A stretch of 64,000 nt of DNA from Alcaligenaceae bacterium (GCA_012727555.1 JAAYGT010000115.1:1-64000), one strand, 5' to 3'. Shown: positions 9,512 to 21,543, numbered from the stretch's first letter. Made by a program: numbers and translations. Notes: generated by a model not told the origin, from the letters alone.

Positions 9512-10097
9512 GCCCCGCGCCACCAGACAGCATGAGCGGATCAATACCCAACTGAGCCAGAGCCGCATTGTAACGGGCCTCGTGGGGCAATTTGAAAAGA
9601 ATAGCGTGGCTGGCCTGAACATTGAGCCAGGCATTGGCCGCCATTTCTTCTTCGAGCTGGCCTGCCCCCCAGCCGGCATAGCCCAGCGTGATCAGGACGT
9701 CGTCGGGGCCTTTGCCCTGGGCGACGTCCTGGAGGACATCGCGCGAGGTGGTGAGGGCAAGATCGCCCAGACCAATACTGGAACTGTAGGCACCGGCTGC
9801 CGTGTGCAACACAAAACCACGGTCAGTCTGGACAGGGCCGCCAAAACAGACCGGCATGCCGGACACCGGGCCAATATCGAGCGACAGAGACAAATTCAAT
9901 CGTTCCAGAAGGTCGCCGACCGTGAGATCGGTGGGGCGGTTGATCACCAGACCAAGCGCCCCGTTTTCAGAGTGCTCGCAAAGGTAGATGACCGTGTTTT
10001 CGAAACCGCCGGAGACCATGCCCGGCATGGCCACCAGTAGCTGGCCTGACAGGTTGGTTGCCTGCGCAGAGTTCACCGTATCAGGGTTTTGTGTCAT
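9504..10097 (-). CDS. algH: AlgH/YqgE-family protein (UPF0301)
   Basis: A 197-residue YqgE/AlgH protein, a conserved family without an agreed biochemical role. Signature stretches are LLVAMPGM, ENTVIYLCEH, GALGLVINRP, FGGPVQTDRGFVLH and the C-terminal WGAGQLEEEM. The start at 10097 has a GAGG ribosome site five to six bases upstream; a longer version to 10142 would run into the rubredoxin gene. It sits between rubredoxin and ruvX, a common arrangement in this group of bacteria. Confidence 0.92.
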   Translation of the reverse strand: MTQNPDTVNSAQATNLSGQLLVAMPGMVSGGFENTVIYLCEHSENGALGLVINRPTDLTVGDLLERLNLSLSLDIGPVSGMPVCFGGPVQTDRGFVLHTAAGAYSSSIGLGDLALTTSRDVLQDVAQGKGPDDVLITLGYAGWGAGQLEEEMAANAWLNVQASHAILFKLPHEARYNAALAQLGIDPLMLSGGAGHA

Positions 10098-10138
10098 GGC
10101 ATCCTCGTGTCCGGCCAGTGCGCATGGTTCACCGGCCT

Positions 10139-10303
10139 TCAAATTTCCATCAGTTCAAAATCTTCCTTGCGCGCACCGCATTCCGGGCACACCCAGTTCG
10201 GCGGAACGTCTTCCCAGCGGGTGCCGGGTGCAATACCTTCTTCGGGCAAGCCCGACTCTTCATCGTAAATCCAACCACAAATCAAACACATCCAGGTACG
10301 CAT
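10139..10303 (-). CDS. rubredoxin
   Basis: A 54-residue rubredoxin, a small electron carrier with one iron held by four cysteines. Both knuckles are present: CLICG at residues 6-10 and CPECG at 39-43, with the intervening WIYDEESG and WEDVPPNWVC typical of the family. Start ATG at 10303, stop TGA complement at 10139-10141. It is the first gene of the minus-strand unit that continues with algH. Its redox partner cannot be told from the sequence. Confidence 0.93.
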   Translation of the reverse strand: MRTWMCLICGWIYDEESGLPEEGIAPGTRWEDVPPNWVCPECGARKEDFELMEI

Positions 10304-10577
10304 GCTTTATTACTCTCTGTTTTTGTTCGGGAACACTTCAACGAAGCCACCCGGCATCATTTAGAATGGGGGCATCTGAAGCAAATAACAAGGGGCTGCG
10401 GTCGCGGTGTGCTCTGCATTCTGTTGCACGCAGCAGTTCACCGCCAGAACGACGGCGCCTTTTCAGACGGCCCCTTTTATACAACATAATCCGCCAGTTT
10501 AATGCCAAGGCGGCATCACACGCTTTTCAGCGTGTCGCACGCCGCCTCACGGAACCCTGACCACTGAACACGACCCC

Positions 10578-11234
10578 ATGAGCTCCAACCTGCGCTTTCC
10601 CAAAGGCCTGTACGGCATAACCCCCGAATGGGATGACACCGATCATCTGCTGGCCGCCATCACGGCAGCTGCCCAAGGCGGCCTGCAGGCGCTGCAATGG
10701 CGCAGGAAAAACGCATCGCCCGCTGATCAGGCCCGCCGCGTCATTCAGCACTGCCGGGCACTGGGCGTGGTCAGTATCGTCAACGATACGCCGGAACTGG
10801 CCCTGGAACTGGGTGCCGATGGCGTACATCTGGGCCGCGACGACGCCTCCGTGGCCCACGCCCGGGCCTTGCTGGGCCCGGATGCACTGATCGGCTGCTC
10901 ATGCTACAACGAACCTGACCGTGCCCGGGCCGCGCTTGATGCCGGTGCCGACTACATTGCGTTCGGTGCTGTCTATCCGTCAAGCGTCAAGCCGAATGCA
11001 CCGCGTGCCAGCCTGGAACTCATCCGGCAAGGTGCCGAACTGGTGCGCTCACGTTGCCTGCCAGGCCAGGCCCGCGCAGCCATTGTCACCATTGGTGGCC
11101 TGACCCCTGAAAACACCCCGACCGTCGTGCAGGCCGGCGCCGACAGCGCAGCAGTCATCACGGCCCTGTTCAATGCACCCGACATCCAGGCAGCAGCACA
11201 ACGCTATGCAGCCTGTTTCCAAGCCTTAAACTGA
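10578..11234 (+). CDS. thiE: thiamine phosphate synthase (ThiE)
   Basis: A 218-residue TIM-barrel enzyme that joins hydroxymethylpyrimidine pyrophosphate and thiazole phosphate to thiamine phosphate. Seen: LQWRRKN near the pyrophosphate site, [46 protein letters not shown] and [10 protein letters not shown]. The start at 10578 follows a roughly 270-bp gap in which I see a small hairpin (10518-10535) but no TPP riboswitch. hemL begins 52 bp downstream on the same strand. Confidence 0.93.
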   Translation: MSSNLRFPKGLYGITPEWDDTDHLLAAITAAAQGGLQALQWRRKNASPADQARRVIQHCRALGVVSIVNDTPELALELGADGVHLGRDDASVAHARALLGPDALIGCSCYNEPDRARAALDAGADYIAFGAVYPSSVKPNAPRASLELIRQGAELVRSRCLPGQARAAIVTIGGLTPENTPTVVQAGADSAAVITALFNAPDIQAAAQRYAACFQALN

Positions 11235-11286
11235 ACACGCAATCACTCTGTTGCCCTACCCACAATTCCACAACGAGACTCCTGCC

Positions 11287-12564
11287 ATGCCACGTAACAA
11301 TGAACTCTTCGAACGCGCCTGCCACACCATTCCAGGGGGCGTGAACTCGCCGGTCCGCGCTTTCCGTTCGGTTGGCGGCACCCCCCGCTTCATCAAACGG
11401 GCCCAGGGCCCCTACATGTGGGATGCCAACGACACGCGCTACATCGATTACGTCGGCTCATGGGGCCCGGCCATCCTGGGTCACGCCCACCCAAAAGTAG
11501 TGAAGGCGGTTCAGGAAGCGGCCGTTGACGGCCTGTCGTTCGGCGCACCGACTGAAGCCGAGATCCGCATTGCGGAAGCCATTGTCGAACGGATGCCATC
11601 CATTGAGAAAGTCCGGCTGGTCAGTTCCGGCACGGAAGCCACCATGACCGCCATCCGGCTGGCACGCGGCTTCACCGGCCGCCCCAAAATCGTCAAATTC
11701 GAAGGGTGCTATCACGGTCACGCCGACAGCCTGCTGGTCAAGGCTGGATCGGGCCTGCTCACCTTCGGCAACCCCACCTCGTCCGGCGTGCCGGCCGAAT
11801 TCATCCAGCACACCATCGTCCTCGACTTCAACAATCTGCACGCCGTTGAACAGGCCTTCAAAGAAGCGGGGCACGACATTGCCTGCGTCATTGTCGAACC
11901 CATTGCCGGCAACATGAACCTGGTCAAGCCCGTCCCCGGCTTCCTGGAAGGCCTGCGGGCACTGTGCACCCAATACGGCGCCCTGCTTATTTTCGATGAA
12001 GTCATGACCGGTTTCCGTGTAGGCCCCCAGGGCGTACAAGGCCTTACCGGCATCCGGCCCGACATCACCACCCTGGCCAAAGTGATCGGCGGCGGCATGC
12101 CCGTTGGGGCGTTTGGCGGCCGCGCCGACATCATGGAACACCTTGCTCCCCTGGGCGGTGTGTATCAGGCCGGTACATTGTCAGGCAACCCGGTTGCCAT
12201 GGCGGCCGGCCTGGCCACCCTTGAGCTGCTGTCCGAACCCGGTTTCTACGATCGCCTGGCCGCCCAGACCCGCAAGCTTACAGAGGGCCTCACCGAAAGG
12301 GCGCATGCCGCCGGCCTGCCATTTTGCGCCGACTCGGTTGGCGGCATGTTCGGCATCTACTTCAGCGATACCGTCCCCACCAGTCTGGCCGAAGTGTCGC
12401 AGGGCAACATAGAACGCTTCAAGAAATTCTTCCATGCCATGCTGATTCACGGCGTGTACCTGGCTCCGTCTGCCTTCGAAGCCGGTTTTGTCTCGGCTGC
12501 CCACGACGATGCCATCATCCAGGAAACCCTCGATATCGCAGAACAGGCCTTTGCAAAAGTCTGA
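11287..12564 (+). CDS. hemL: glutamate-1-semialdehyde 2,1-aminomutase (HemL)
   Basis: A 425-residue PLP enzyme that converts glutamate-1-semialdehyde to 5-aminolevulinate, the C5 route to heme. Clear motifs are [54 protein letters not shown] and the PLP-binding Lys in [18 protein letters not shown]. The ATG at 11287 is used because [11 protein letters not shown] matches the family N-terminus; a TTG at 11251 would add twelve residues unlike it. A GC-rich hairpin follows the stop. hemE, a later enzyme of the pathway, is at 61 kb. Confidence 0.96.
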   Translation: MPRNNELFERACHTIPGGVNSPVRAFRSVGGTPRFIKRAQGPYMWDANDTRYIDYVGSWGPAILGHAHPKVVKAVQEAAVDGLSFGAPTEAEIRIAEAIVERMPSIEKVRLVSSGTEATMTAIRLARGFTGRPKIVKFEGCYHGHADSLLVKAGSGLLTFGNPTSSGVPAEFIQHTIVLDFNNLHAVEQAFKEAGHDIACVIVEPIAGNMNLVKPVPGFLEGLRALCTQYGALLIFDEVMTGFRVGPQGVQGLTGIRPDITTLAKVIGGGMPVGAFGGRADIMEHLAPLGGVYQAGTLSGNPVAMAAGLATLELLSEPGFYDRLAAQTRKLTEGLTERAHAAGLPFCADSVGGMFGIYFSDTVPTSLAEVSQGNIERFKKFFHAMLIHGVYLAPSAFEAGFVSAAHDDAIIQETLDIAEQAFAKV

Positions 12565-12586
12565 CACACCGGCAGGGAATCAATGC

Positions 12587-12619
12587 GCCGCCCCATAGCC
12601 GCTGCGGCAACGGGGCGGC
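12587..12619 (+). terminator. GC-rich hairpin after hemL
   Basis: Perfect 8-bp outer stem GCCGCCCC/GGGGCGGC with a nested GCCGC/GCGGC stem, 22 bases after the hemL stop. There is no T-run, so it may act as a processing stem or a weak terminator rather than a classic Rho-independent one. Confidence 0.45.
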
Positions 12620-12751
12620 CAACGCTTTCCAGGACAGACAGGCTGCCGGTATCGAACGCTGCCTCTGATAAGCGCACCTTGTTTCAACCCGTCACTTCAT
12701 TGCCCGCACCGCCCGGGCCCGAGTTCATCATTTTTCGCGAGACCCACCACC

Positions 12752-13978
12752 ATGGCCGTCAATCTTTACATCCCGCCGGAATCTGAAATCCACAGCGTTC
12801 CCGGCATTGAAATCGGTACCGCTGAAGCCGGTATCCGCAAAGCCAACCGCCGTGACACCACCGTCTTCAAGCTGGCTGAAGGCACCAGCGTTGCCGGCGT
12901 ATTCACCACCAACCGCTTTCGTGCCGCGCCGGTGCAGGTGTGCGAACACCACCTGGCCAGCGGCCAGGGTATCCGGGCCCTGGTGGTGAACACAGGCAAC
13001 GCCAACGCCGGCACCGGCGACACTGGCTTGCAAGCCAGTCGCGCAACCTGCCAGGCACTGGCCGGCTTGCTGAATGTGCAAGCTGCACAGATCCTGCCCT
13101 TTTCCACCGGCGTGATCCTGGAACAACTGCCGGTCGACCGCCTTGTGGCCGCCCTGCCCGCCGCACTTGAAAACGCGGCACCCGGCAACTGGTTTGCCGC
13201 AGCGCACAGCATCATGACCACCGACACACAACCCAAGATCGTGTCAAAACAGATCACACTGGCAGGCCATACGATCACGCTGACCGGCATCAGCAAAGGC
13301 GCAGGCATGATCCGGCCCAACATGGCCACCATGCTGGGCTACCTGGCCACCGATGCCGGCATCGCCCAACCCCTGCTCAACGAGATGGTGCGCTCGATCG
13401 CCAATGTGTCGTTCAACCGCATCACCGTCGATGGCGACACCTCCACGAATGATTCCTTCATTCTGATGGCAACAGGCCAAAGTCCGGTACGCATTGAATC
13501 CGCCACCGATCCACTTTATCCGGCGCTCTACCAGGCACTGGCCGATGCCGCCACGGAACTGGCACAAAAAATCGTGCGCGACGCCGAAGGGGCCACCAAA
13601 TTCATCACAGTACGTGTCGAAGAAGCGGCCAGCACCGATGAAGCCCTGAAAGTGGCGTATGCCATCGCCCATTCACCCCTGGTCAAAACCGCGTTCTTTG
13701 CCTCCGACCCCAACCTGGGCCGCATCCTGTGCGCCGTGGGCTATGCAGGCGTCTCCGACCTCGATGTCACCGGAACCCGTCTGTGGCTGGGCGACACCCT
13801 GGTAGCCAGCGAAGGCGGTCGCCATCCGGCCTACCGCGAAGAAGACGGCCAGCGCATCATGAAGGAAGCGGAAATCGTTGTGCGCGTGGCACTCGGACGC
13901 GGCCAGGCAAACGACACCGTCTACACCTGCGATTTCTCCCACGAGTACGTCAGCATCAACGCCGACTACCGCTCCTGA
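12752..13978 (+). CDS. argJ: bifunctional glutamate N-acetyltransferase / ornithine acetyltransferase (ArgJ)
   Basis: A 408-residue ArgJ, which moves the acetyl group from N-acetylornithine to glutamate and so recycles it in arginine synthesis. These proteins cut themselves into two chains; the autocleavage site with its nucleophilic Thr is visible in [15 protein letters not shown]. Other family marks are [48 protein letters not shown] and [15 protein letters not shown]. The protein is full length. It is flanked by hairpins on both sides and so may be a single-gene transcript. Confidence 0.96.
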   Translation: MAVNLYIPPESEIHSVPGIEIGTAEAGIRKANRRDTTVFKLAEGTSVAGVFTTNRFRAAPVQVCEHHLASGQGIRALVVNTGNANAGTGDTGLQASRATCQALAGLLNVQAAQILPFSTGVILEQLPVDRLVAALPAALENAAPGNWFAAAHSIMTTDTQPKIVSKQITLAGHTITLTGISKGAGMIRPNMATMLGYLATDAGIAQPLLNEMVRSIANVSFNRITVDGDTSTNDSFILMATGQSPVRIESATDPLYPALYQALADAATELAQKIVRDAEGATKFITVRVEEAASTDEALKVAYAIAHSPLVKTAFFASDPNLGRILCAVGYAGVSDLDVTGTRLWLGDTLVASEGGRHPAYREEDGQRIMKEAEIVVRVALGRGQANDTVYTCDFSHEYVSINADYRS

Positions 13979-14023
13979 CCCACCGCTTTCTTATCGGCAG
14001 CAACGGGCATCCGAAGGCCCGCC

Positions 14024-14047
14024 GGTTGCGGCTAAGTAGCCGCAACC
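14024..14047 (+). terminator. 10-bp perfect hairpin after argJ
   Basis: GGTTGCGGCT and AGCCGCAACC form a perfect 10-bp stem around an AAGT loop, 45 bases after the argJ stop and just before the rplU promoter. There is no U tract downstream, so termination efficiency is uncertain. Confidence 0.55.
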
Positions 14048-14048
14048 A

Positions 14049-14078
14049 TTGACAAAACACAAAAACAACGGGTATCAT
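14049..14078 (+). promoter_or_regulatory. sigma-70 promoter of rplU-rpmA
   Basis: TTGACA (14049-14054) and TATCAT (14073-14078) are separated by 18 bases, close to consensus. Predicted transcription start is near 14085, giving a leader of about 45 bases before the rplU ATG. Its strength fits a ribosomal-protein operon. Confidence 0.8.
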
Positions 14079-14131
14079 TGCGAGCTTGGCATTTTGCCAG
14101 GCTCTTTACAATTCAATCAGGAATAACCCAC

Positions 14132-14443
14132 ATGTACGCGGTCATAAAAACCGGTGGCAAACAGTATCGTGTTGCCGAAGGTCAAAAACTCAAGATAGAA
14201 CAGATACCGGCAGACATTGGACAAGAAATTACGCTGGACCAGGTGTTGTCGGTCGGCGAAGGTGAACAATTGAAAATTGGTACACCTTTGGTCGCAGGCG
14301 CAACGGTAAAAGCAACAGTTCTTGCACAAGCTCGCCACGACAAAGTCAAGATCTTCAAGATGCGCCGTCGCAAGCACTACCAGAAGCGTCAAGGCCATCG
14401 TCAGTACTACACCGAAATCCGTATCGACGCCGTTTCGGCCTGA
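14132..14443 (+). CDS. rplU: 50S ribosomal protein L21
   Basis: A 103-residue L21, which binds 23S rRNA in the large subunit. The N-terminus [14 protein letters not shown] and the basic [15 protein letters not shown] segment are diagnostic. The ATG at 14132 sits behind a weak AGGAA-type site and a good promoter; an upstream in-frame start at 14078 overlaps the -10 element and is unlikely. rpmA follows after 22 bases. Confidence 0.98.
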   Translation: MYAVIKTGGKQYRVAEGQKLKIEQIPADIGQEITLDQVLSVGEGEQLKIGTPLVAGATVKATVLAQARHDKVKIFKMRRRKHYQKRQGHRQYYTEIRIDAVSA

Positions 14444-14465
14444 TACGCAGCACCAGGAGCTTTAA

Positions 14466-14723
14466 ATGGCACAGAAAAAAGGCGGCGGCTCTACGCGAAA
14501 CGGCCGCGACTCAGAATCGAAACGTCTGGGCGTGAAAGTGTACGGCGGCCAGGAAATTCTGGCTGGCGGCATCATTGTTCGCCAGCGCGGCACCCAATTC
14601 CATGCCGGCACCAACGTGGGCATTGGCAAAGACCACACCCTGTTCTCGCTGGTCGATGGCAAGGTCAAGTTCGCCATCAAGGGCGCCCTGAACAAGCGCA
14701 CCGTTTCCGTGATCTCTGAATAA
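14466..14723 (+). CDS. rpmA: 50S ribosomal protein L27
   Basis: An 85-residue L27, whose N-terminal tail reaches the peptidyl-transferase centre. The family opening [15 protein letters not shown] and the [19 protein letters not shown] core are present. The N-terminus begins directly at the mature Ala after Met, so there is no cleavable extension of the Firmicutes kind. An AGGAGC site precedes the ATG. Confidence 0.98.
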   Translation: MAQKKGGGSTRNGRDSESKRLGVKVYGGQEILAGGIIVRQRGTQFHAGTNVGIGKDHTLFSLVDGKVKFAIKGALNKRTVSVISE

Positions 14724-14752
14724 TTTTCCTGTTCAGGCATCACTGGCAACAA

Positions 14753-14780
14753 GGCCCTGCCTTTATGGCGGGGCTTTTTT
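14753..14780 (+). terminator. Rho-independent terminator after rpmA
   Basis: GCCCTGCC/GGCGGGGC stem (one G-U pair) with a TTTAT loop, followed by TTTTTT. It lies 30 bases after the rpmA stop and 32 bases before obgE, so it probably attenuates rather than abolishes read-through into obgE. Confidence 0.85.
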
Positions 14781-14802
14781 GTTTATTTCCAATTCACCAT
14801 AG

Positions 14803-17111
<2,309 letters not shown>

Positions 17112-17140
17112 CCATCGGCAACAGCCGATGACATATCCAA

Positions 17141-17185
17141 AACCGCCCGGAGGCACAGCCATGTGCATGGCTGCCCTGGGCGGTT
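17141..17185. terminator. long two-part hairpin between convergent genes
   Basis: AACCGCCC pairs with GGGCGGTT, and the interior (GGCACAGCCATG... CATGGCTGCC) folds further. It lies between the convergent proB and the minus-strand regulator. A smaller CATCGGC/GCCGATG stem precedes it at 17112-17130. Tract of A on the left gives a short U-run for minus-strand transcripts. Confidence 0.6.
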
Positions 17186-17200
17186 CAGTACCGTGCGCCC

Positions 17201-17998
17201 TCAGCCCCTGCCTTGAACCAGATCCATGATAACGGGATCAGGAACCCTGCAGGCAGCGGTGAAAACATACCCCCACTTATGCACCGACCTGACCGGCAGG
17301 TCGAAGCCCTGGCGCTCCAATTTGCGACGCAAGCGACTGGTGACAACGCCCAGGTGCCCCAGAACCGCTGCCGACGGCACAGGGTCACAGACATGCCGTG
17401 TGATGGCATAGGCAAGGTCGGCATGTGCGGCCTTGTGATTGACCGCGTTGAACAACGTGGCAAGGAAGGCCCGTTCGTTCGGTGATATCTGAAGACGCGT
17501 GCCATCGGGGGTGACCAGCGTGGCTCCCCGCCCCTCGAGGCGCCAAACCCCTTGCTGCTCCGGGCAGCCATCACGGCTGAGCGGACCAGCCAATGCACGG
17601 GACAAACCGGCACGGGTGATCATGCGAGCCAGCATGGTTGAAACCAATGATGTTTCGGCGGTGTCGTTGCAGTACATGTCGGCCCCGGCCACAACCACTT
17701 GGGCCAGAAGCTGTTCATGGTATTGCGGCACAACAACCAGTATCGGCAGCGCCGGATACAAAGCACGCAGATACGACAACACCGCCAGATTAACCCCGGC
17801 CTGAGCCGCGAGAATGACCGCGACCGGTGGCGGCGAAGGTTCAAGATCGGCCAGGCAGGTGTAAAGGAACCCCGGATCCGGCGTTGCCTGCACATTGAAC
17901 CCAAGCTTCGGCAGCATGGCCTCCCAGGCCCCGGCCCCCTTGGATGGATGATCAGGCACGGGCCCCTTCAGAAGCATTACCCTGGGTGAAAAAGCCAT
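17201..17998 (-). CDS. winged-helix transcription factor with a degenerate receiver-like N-terminus
   Basis: A 265-residue protein. The C-terminal part (about residues 160-255) resembles an OmpR/PhoB-type winged helix: LQISPNERAFLATLFNAV, LGHLGVVTSRLRRKLERQG and a final VHKWGYVF wing. The N-terminal 120 residues have receiver-like strand/helix rhythm (AVILAAQAG, LPILVVVPQ, GADMYCND) but lack the Asp expected at the phosphorylation strand, where AAQAG is found. It is therefore probably not controlled by a histidine kinase, and none is nearby. It is divergent from an XRE regulator, with dyads between them. Target and signal are unknown. Confidence 0.65.
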   Translation of the reverse strand: MAFSPRVMLLKGPVPDHPSKGAGAWEAMLPKLGFNVQATPDPGFLYTCLADLEPSPPPVAVILAAQAGVNLAVLSYLRALYPALPILVVVPQYHEQLLAQVVVAGADMYCNDTAETSLVSTMLARMITRAGLSRALAGPLSRDGCPEQQGVWRLEGRGATLVTPDGTRLQISPNERAFLATLFNAVNHKAAHADLAYAITRHVCDPVPSAAVLGHLGVVTSRLRRKLERQGFDLPVRSVHKWGYVFTAACRVPDPVIMDLVQGRG

Positions 17999-18137
17999 AG
18001 ATACCCTTCAAAGCATTAAATTACTGAACGAAACATACAATTCAAAACAGAACGTATTCAGGGCAGGCAGCACTTGGCACAACCAACCAGAAACGTCTGC
18101 CCGATGGCAATAGACACACTGCAAAAAAATCACAATC

Positions 18138-18166
18138 GTAATACTCTATATTACCAACGTGATCAC
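18138..18166. promoter_or_regulatory. two dyads upstream of the XRE regulator
   Basis: GTAATA-5-TATTAC (18138-18154) and the 8-bp palindrome GTGATCAC (18159-18166) lie 22 to 50 bases before the GTG start at 18189, in a 190-bp divergent intergenic region. They are candidate operators for autoregulation. No convincing -35/-10 pair was found. Confidence 0.4.
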
Positions 18167-18188
18167 ATAACAGCGTTCAATCCGGGGT

Positions 18189-18641
18189 GTGAAACTTCTA
18201 TCTGATCGCCTTCGTGACGCACGTTTGCAGCGCGGCCTGAGCCAGAAAAAACTGGCAAAGGCCAGCGGGGTTTCGCAAAGCGCGATCGCAAACTATGAAG
18301 GCAACACACGAAAGTCCCCAAAAAAGATCTTTCAGCTGGCCCAGGCACTCAAGGTGAATGCGCGCTGGCTGGCAACGGGTGAAGGATCTGCAAACGACAC
18401 GGATTACCCGCATAGCCTGGATGCAAGCCTGATCATTTCTGGAGAATCGGGAACCGGTGCCGTGGTCGGCCAGCGCAAGGCGGACGCGTCATGGCCGTTT
18501 CAAAGGCTTTCTGCAGAACGGATCAGAGCACTGACGGACGAAGAACGTGAAGTGATCGAACAGACACTGATCAGTCTGGTAACGTCTTTTGAAAGCCGCC
18601 AGCTGAAACAGCGCAAGGAACAACAAGAAGGTGACGCTTGA
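18189..18641 (+). CDS. XRE-family (Cro/CI-type) transcriptional regulator
   Basis: A 150-residue DNA-binding protein. The helix-turn-helix is at residues 3-58: LSDRLRDARLQRGLSQKKLAKASGVSQSAIANYEGNTRKSPKK, followed by the ARWLATGEG segment common in phage-type repressors. The rest is polar and ends in a charged helix (LTDEEREVIEQTLISLV...KQRKEQQEGDA) that could dimerise. There is no peptidase (LexA/CI cleavage) motif. It starts with GTG. Genes it controls are unknown; the dyads just upstream suggest autoregulation. Confidence 0.8.
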   Translation: MKLLSDRLRDARLQRGLSQKKLAKASGVSQSAIANYEGNTRKSPKKIFQLAQALKVNARWLATGEGSANDTDYPHSLDASLIISGESGTGAVVGQRKADASWPFQRLSAERIRALTDEEREVIEQTLISLVTSFESRQLKQRKEQQEGDA

Positions 18642-18864
18642 CAGAACCGCAGCCCTGCTGGTTCTTGCCGGACTTTTTGTGTGCAATGGGTGTTTGCGCG
18701 AAGGGAGCGGGTATTCGTTGACGGTTCTGTCGGGGTGCAAAGACGCGCCGGGTGCTTGAACACACCCGTAGGGCCGTGCGATGGACCCGGCGCATCTTGG
18801 TACCCCGACAGGGCCTCATGGCAATGCCCTTTGATCGCAGTGCCAAAGCCCCTTGAATACCAGG

Positions 18865-19527
18865 TCAGCGCTGGACAGCGTACAGATAAAGTTCGACGCG
18901 CCGGTTCAGGGCCCGGCCTTGGGCGGTGGCGTTGTCGCCAACGGGATTGGCGGACGCGCGGCCTTCAGCCATAAGACGGGTTGCCGGCACACCATGCGAT
19001 GACAAGTAGCTGGTGACCGCTTGCGCACGGTTCACCGAGAGGGTCTGGTTCACGGCATCGGAGCCCGTGCTGTCTGTGTGACCAATTGCCTTGGCGCGCA
19101 GTTCAGGGTGCTGCACCAAAGCACGGGCCACGCTGTCAAGCACAGGCAGCAGCGCAGGTTTGAGCGCATACTTACCGGTGTCGAAGGACACATTGCTTGG
19201 AATGTTCACACGCAAACTGCCATCAGGCATTTCAGTGACATCGATACCCAGATTGCTGGCACCGGAACGCTCGACATCGTTTTTCACACCTGACCAGTTG
19301 TAGCCAACAATGCTGCCTGCCACTGCACCGATGCCGGCACCAATGAGTGCAGCCTTGCTGGAGTCGCCGATGATGGCGCCCAGACCGGCACCCAGCGCAG
19401 CCCCCGCCCCTGCCCCCACGGCCGTGCGACCACCGGGCGACATATTGTCCATGGTAGCGCAACCAGCCAGCAAGGCAACCATACTGACGCAGGCCACAGA
19501 GCGGCCAAAACGAACGGAAACTTTCAT
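18865..19527 (-). CDS. OmpA-family lipoprotein with glycine-zipper segment
   Basis: A 220-residue predicted outer-membrane lipoprotein. A signal peptide ends in the lipobox LLAGC with the lipidated Cys at residue 23. A Gly/Ala-rich glycine-zipper region (about 33-78) follows, and then an OmpA-C peptidoglycan-binding domain (about 105-215) with VSFDTGKYALKP, GHTDSTGSD, NQTLSVNRAQAV and GRALNRRVEL. It resembles the YiaD family and probably tethers the outer membrane to the wall. It stands alone; a 220-bp gap with no gene that I can support separates it from the XRE gene. Confidence 0.88.
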   Translation of the reverse strand: MKVSVRFGRSVACVSMVALLAGCATMDNMSPGGRTAVGAGAGAALGAGLGAIIGDSSKAALIGAGIGAVAGSIVGYNWSGVKNDVERSGASNLGIDVTEMPDGSLRVNIPSNVSFDTGKYALKPALLPVLDSVARALVQHPELRAKAIGHTDSTGSDAVNQTLSVNRAQAVTSYLSSHGVPATRLMAEGRASANPVGDNATAQGRALNRRVELYLYAVQR

Positions 19528-19599
19528 GGGAGGATCTCCTGGTAAGAAACTGGAACGAGGGAACCGGTACCTGAACGCTATGCGCCAAAATGGCGGCTA

Positions 19600-20610
19600 T
19601 CAGAACAACTTGGCCCCGGAGACCTCGACGATCTCTTTATACTTCTTAAGATCGTTGTTGACCAGTTCGGCAAATTGCTCAGGTGTGGTGGGCTCGGCGT
19701 CGGAACCCATCGAAAGCAGGGTTTTACGCACTTCGGGATCCTTCAGCGCTTTCACGTAAGCGGCATTGAGCTTTTCCACCACGTGTGCAGGTGTACCGCC
19801 CGTGGTGAAAACACCAAACCAGGTACCCAGATCGAAATTATTGACACCCGACTGCTGCATCGTGGGCAGATCGGGCAGCAACGAGGAACGGTCGGCTGTG
19901 GTAACGGCCAGGGCCTTGACCTTGTTTTCCTTGATCAGAGCAGCCGACGAGGCCAGATTGTCGAACATGAAGTGCAACTGACCGCCCAGCAGTGCCAGCT
20001 TGGCAGGTGCGGCACCCGCATAAGGCACGTGCACGGTCTTGATACCGGAACGCACATTCAGCAATTCACCCGCCAGATGACCGGCACTGCCATTGCCCCC
20101 TGAGCCAAAGTTCAGGATATCGGGATTCTTTTTGGCGTAGGCGATCAGGTCCTGGACGGTTTCAATGTTGTGCTGACGTGCAAAGTCGGCATTCACCACA
20201 AGCACATTGGGTACCGAAGCAACCAGCGTGACCGGGGCAAAACTTTTCACTGGATCAAAAGGCAGTTTATCGTACAGCCAGGGATTGATGGCATTGGTGG
20301 CCACAGCCCCCATGACCAGTGTGTAGCCATCGGGCCTTGCCTGGGCGGCCAGGTTGGCACCGATATTTCCACCGGCACCCGGGCGATTTTCCACAACGAC
20401 AGACCCGAGATCGGGTTTGACCTTTTCAGCCAGCAGACGGGCAACGTTGTCGAGCGGCCCTCCGGGTGCGTAAGGCACCACAAACTGCAAGGGTTTCGAG
20501 GGGAAAGTTTCGGCAGCTGCCCCCCCTGAAAACGTGGCAAAACCCAGCGAGGTGACAATGACTGCGGCTGCAGCAGAAAGTTTTTTCAAGCAGAACATAG
20601 GTTGAAACAC
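19600..20610 (-). CDS. Bug-family tripartite tricarboxylate transporter substrate-binding protein
   Basis: A 336-residue periplasmic solute receptor of the Bug/TctC family, which is greatly expanded in Alcaligenaceae. It has a signal peptide (cleavage near GGAAAETFP, about residue 34) and the usual receptor stretches VVPYAPGGPLDNVARLLAE, VVENRPGAGGNIG, PDGYTL, FGSGGNGSAGHL and VHVPYAGAAPA. No TctA/TctB membrane genes are adjacent, which is common for these orphan receptors. The ligand cannot be predicted. Met5 is an alternative start. Confidence 0.9.
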   Translation of the reverse strand: MFQPMFCLKKLSAAAAVIVTSLGFATFSGGAAAETFPSKPLQFVVPYAPGGPLDNVARLLAEKVKPDLGSVVVENRPGAGGNIGANLAAQARPDGYTLVMGAVATNAINPWLYDKLPFDPVKSFAPVTLVASVPNVLVVNADFARQHNIETVQDLIAYAKKNPDILNFGSGGNGSAGHLAGELLNVRSGIKTVHVPYAGAAPAKLALLGGQLHFMFDNLASSAALIKENKVKALAVTTADRSSLLPDLPTMQQSGVNNFDLGTWFGVFTTGGTPAHVVEKLNAAYVKALKDPEVRKTLLSMGSDAEPTTPEQFAELVNNDLKKYKEIVEVSGAKLF

Positions 20611-20720
20611 CGTTTATTGTTGGTAATAAGCAAAAAACAATTGCAGGAACATAAAAGCGTAACGCTACACGAAACCCGACAGACATGCGAACCCGAACCC
20701 TGCCTTGCCAGATGACGCGC

Positions 20721-20760
20721 TCGCAAAACGGTCTTGGGCTACCTAAGCACCGTTTTGCGA
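20721..20760. terminator. 12-bp hairpin between aapP and the Bug gene
   Basis: TCGCAAAACGGT and ACCGTTTTGCGA pair perfectly around a 16-base loop, 43 bases downstream of the aapP stop on the minus strand. There is no U tract. It probably marks the end of the aap transcript. Confidence 0.5.
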
Positions 20761-20802
20761 ACTCGGTGCGTGACGCGCCGCAACAACAACGCACCGGCCT
20801 GA

Positions 20803-21543
20803 TCAGTGCAGGATCTGACTGAGGAACAGCTGGGTTCGTTCGTTGCGCGGGTTGTCGAAGAAGGCATCGGGGGCATTTTCCTCGATGATTTCCCCTCGAT
20901 CCATGAAAATGACACGATCAGCCACCTTGCGGGCAAAACCCATTTCATGCGTCACGCACAACATGGTCATGCCGCTTTCTTCGGCCAACCCCACCATGAC
21001 ATCGAGCACTTCTTTGACCATTTCGGGGTCGAGCGCCGATGTGGGTTCATCGAAGAGCATGATTTTAGGGCTCATGCACAATGAACGTGCAATGGCGACG
21101 CGCTGCTGCTGTCCTCCGGACAACTGTCCGGGAAATTTCGAAGCCTGCTCGGGAATACGCACACGCTCAAGGTACTTCATGGCCGTGGCTTCGGCTTCCG
21201 CCTTGGGTTTTTTCAGAACCCAGATTGGCCCCAGAGTGAGATTTTCAAGCACAGTGAGATGCGGGAACAGATTGAAATGCTGGAACACCATACCGACCTC
21301 GCGGCGTATGGCCTCGATGTCTTTGAGATCGTTGGTGAGTTCTTTGCCCTCGACAATAATGTGACCCTGCTGGTGTTCTTCAAGACGGTTGATGCAGCGG
21401 ATCATGGTGGACTTGCCCGAACCGGACGGGCCACAGATAACAATACGTTCGCCCCGGGCGACATTCAGATTGATGTTACGCAGAACATGGAACTGGCCGT
21501 ACCACTTGTTGACATTTTCCAGGCGAATGATGGCCTCGGACAT
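20803..21543 (-). CDS. aapP: general L-amino-acid ABC transporter ATP-binding protein
   Basis: A 246-residue ABC ATPase of the polar-amino-acid uptake class. Walker [10 protein letters not shown], signature [15 protein letters not shown], Walker [13 protein letters not shown] and the switch His in CVTHEMGFA are all intact. As last gene of the aapJQMP set it powers the two permeases upstream. A 55-bp gap separates it from aapM. Confidence 0.93.
   Translation of the reverse strand: MSEAIIRLENVNKWYGQFHVLRNINLNVARGERIVICGPSGSGKSTMIRCINRLEEHQQGHIIVEGKELTNDLKDIEAIRREVGMVFQHFNLFPHLTVLENLTLGPIWVLKKPKAEAEATAMKYLERVRIPEQASKFPGQLSGGQQQRVAIARSLCMSPKIMLFDEPTSALDPEMVKEVLDVMVGLAEESGMTMLCVTHEMGFARKVADRVIFMDRGEIIEENAPDAFFDNPRNERTQLFLSQILH

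Noticed and set aside
10304-10577. TPP riboswitch upstream of thiE
   Set aside because: I could not find the conserved CTGAGA and ACCTGA elements of the THI box.
18642-18864. Possible small gene in the 223-bp gap between the XRE and OmpA-like genes
   Set aside because: Only very short frames without ribosome sites or recognisable protein sequence.
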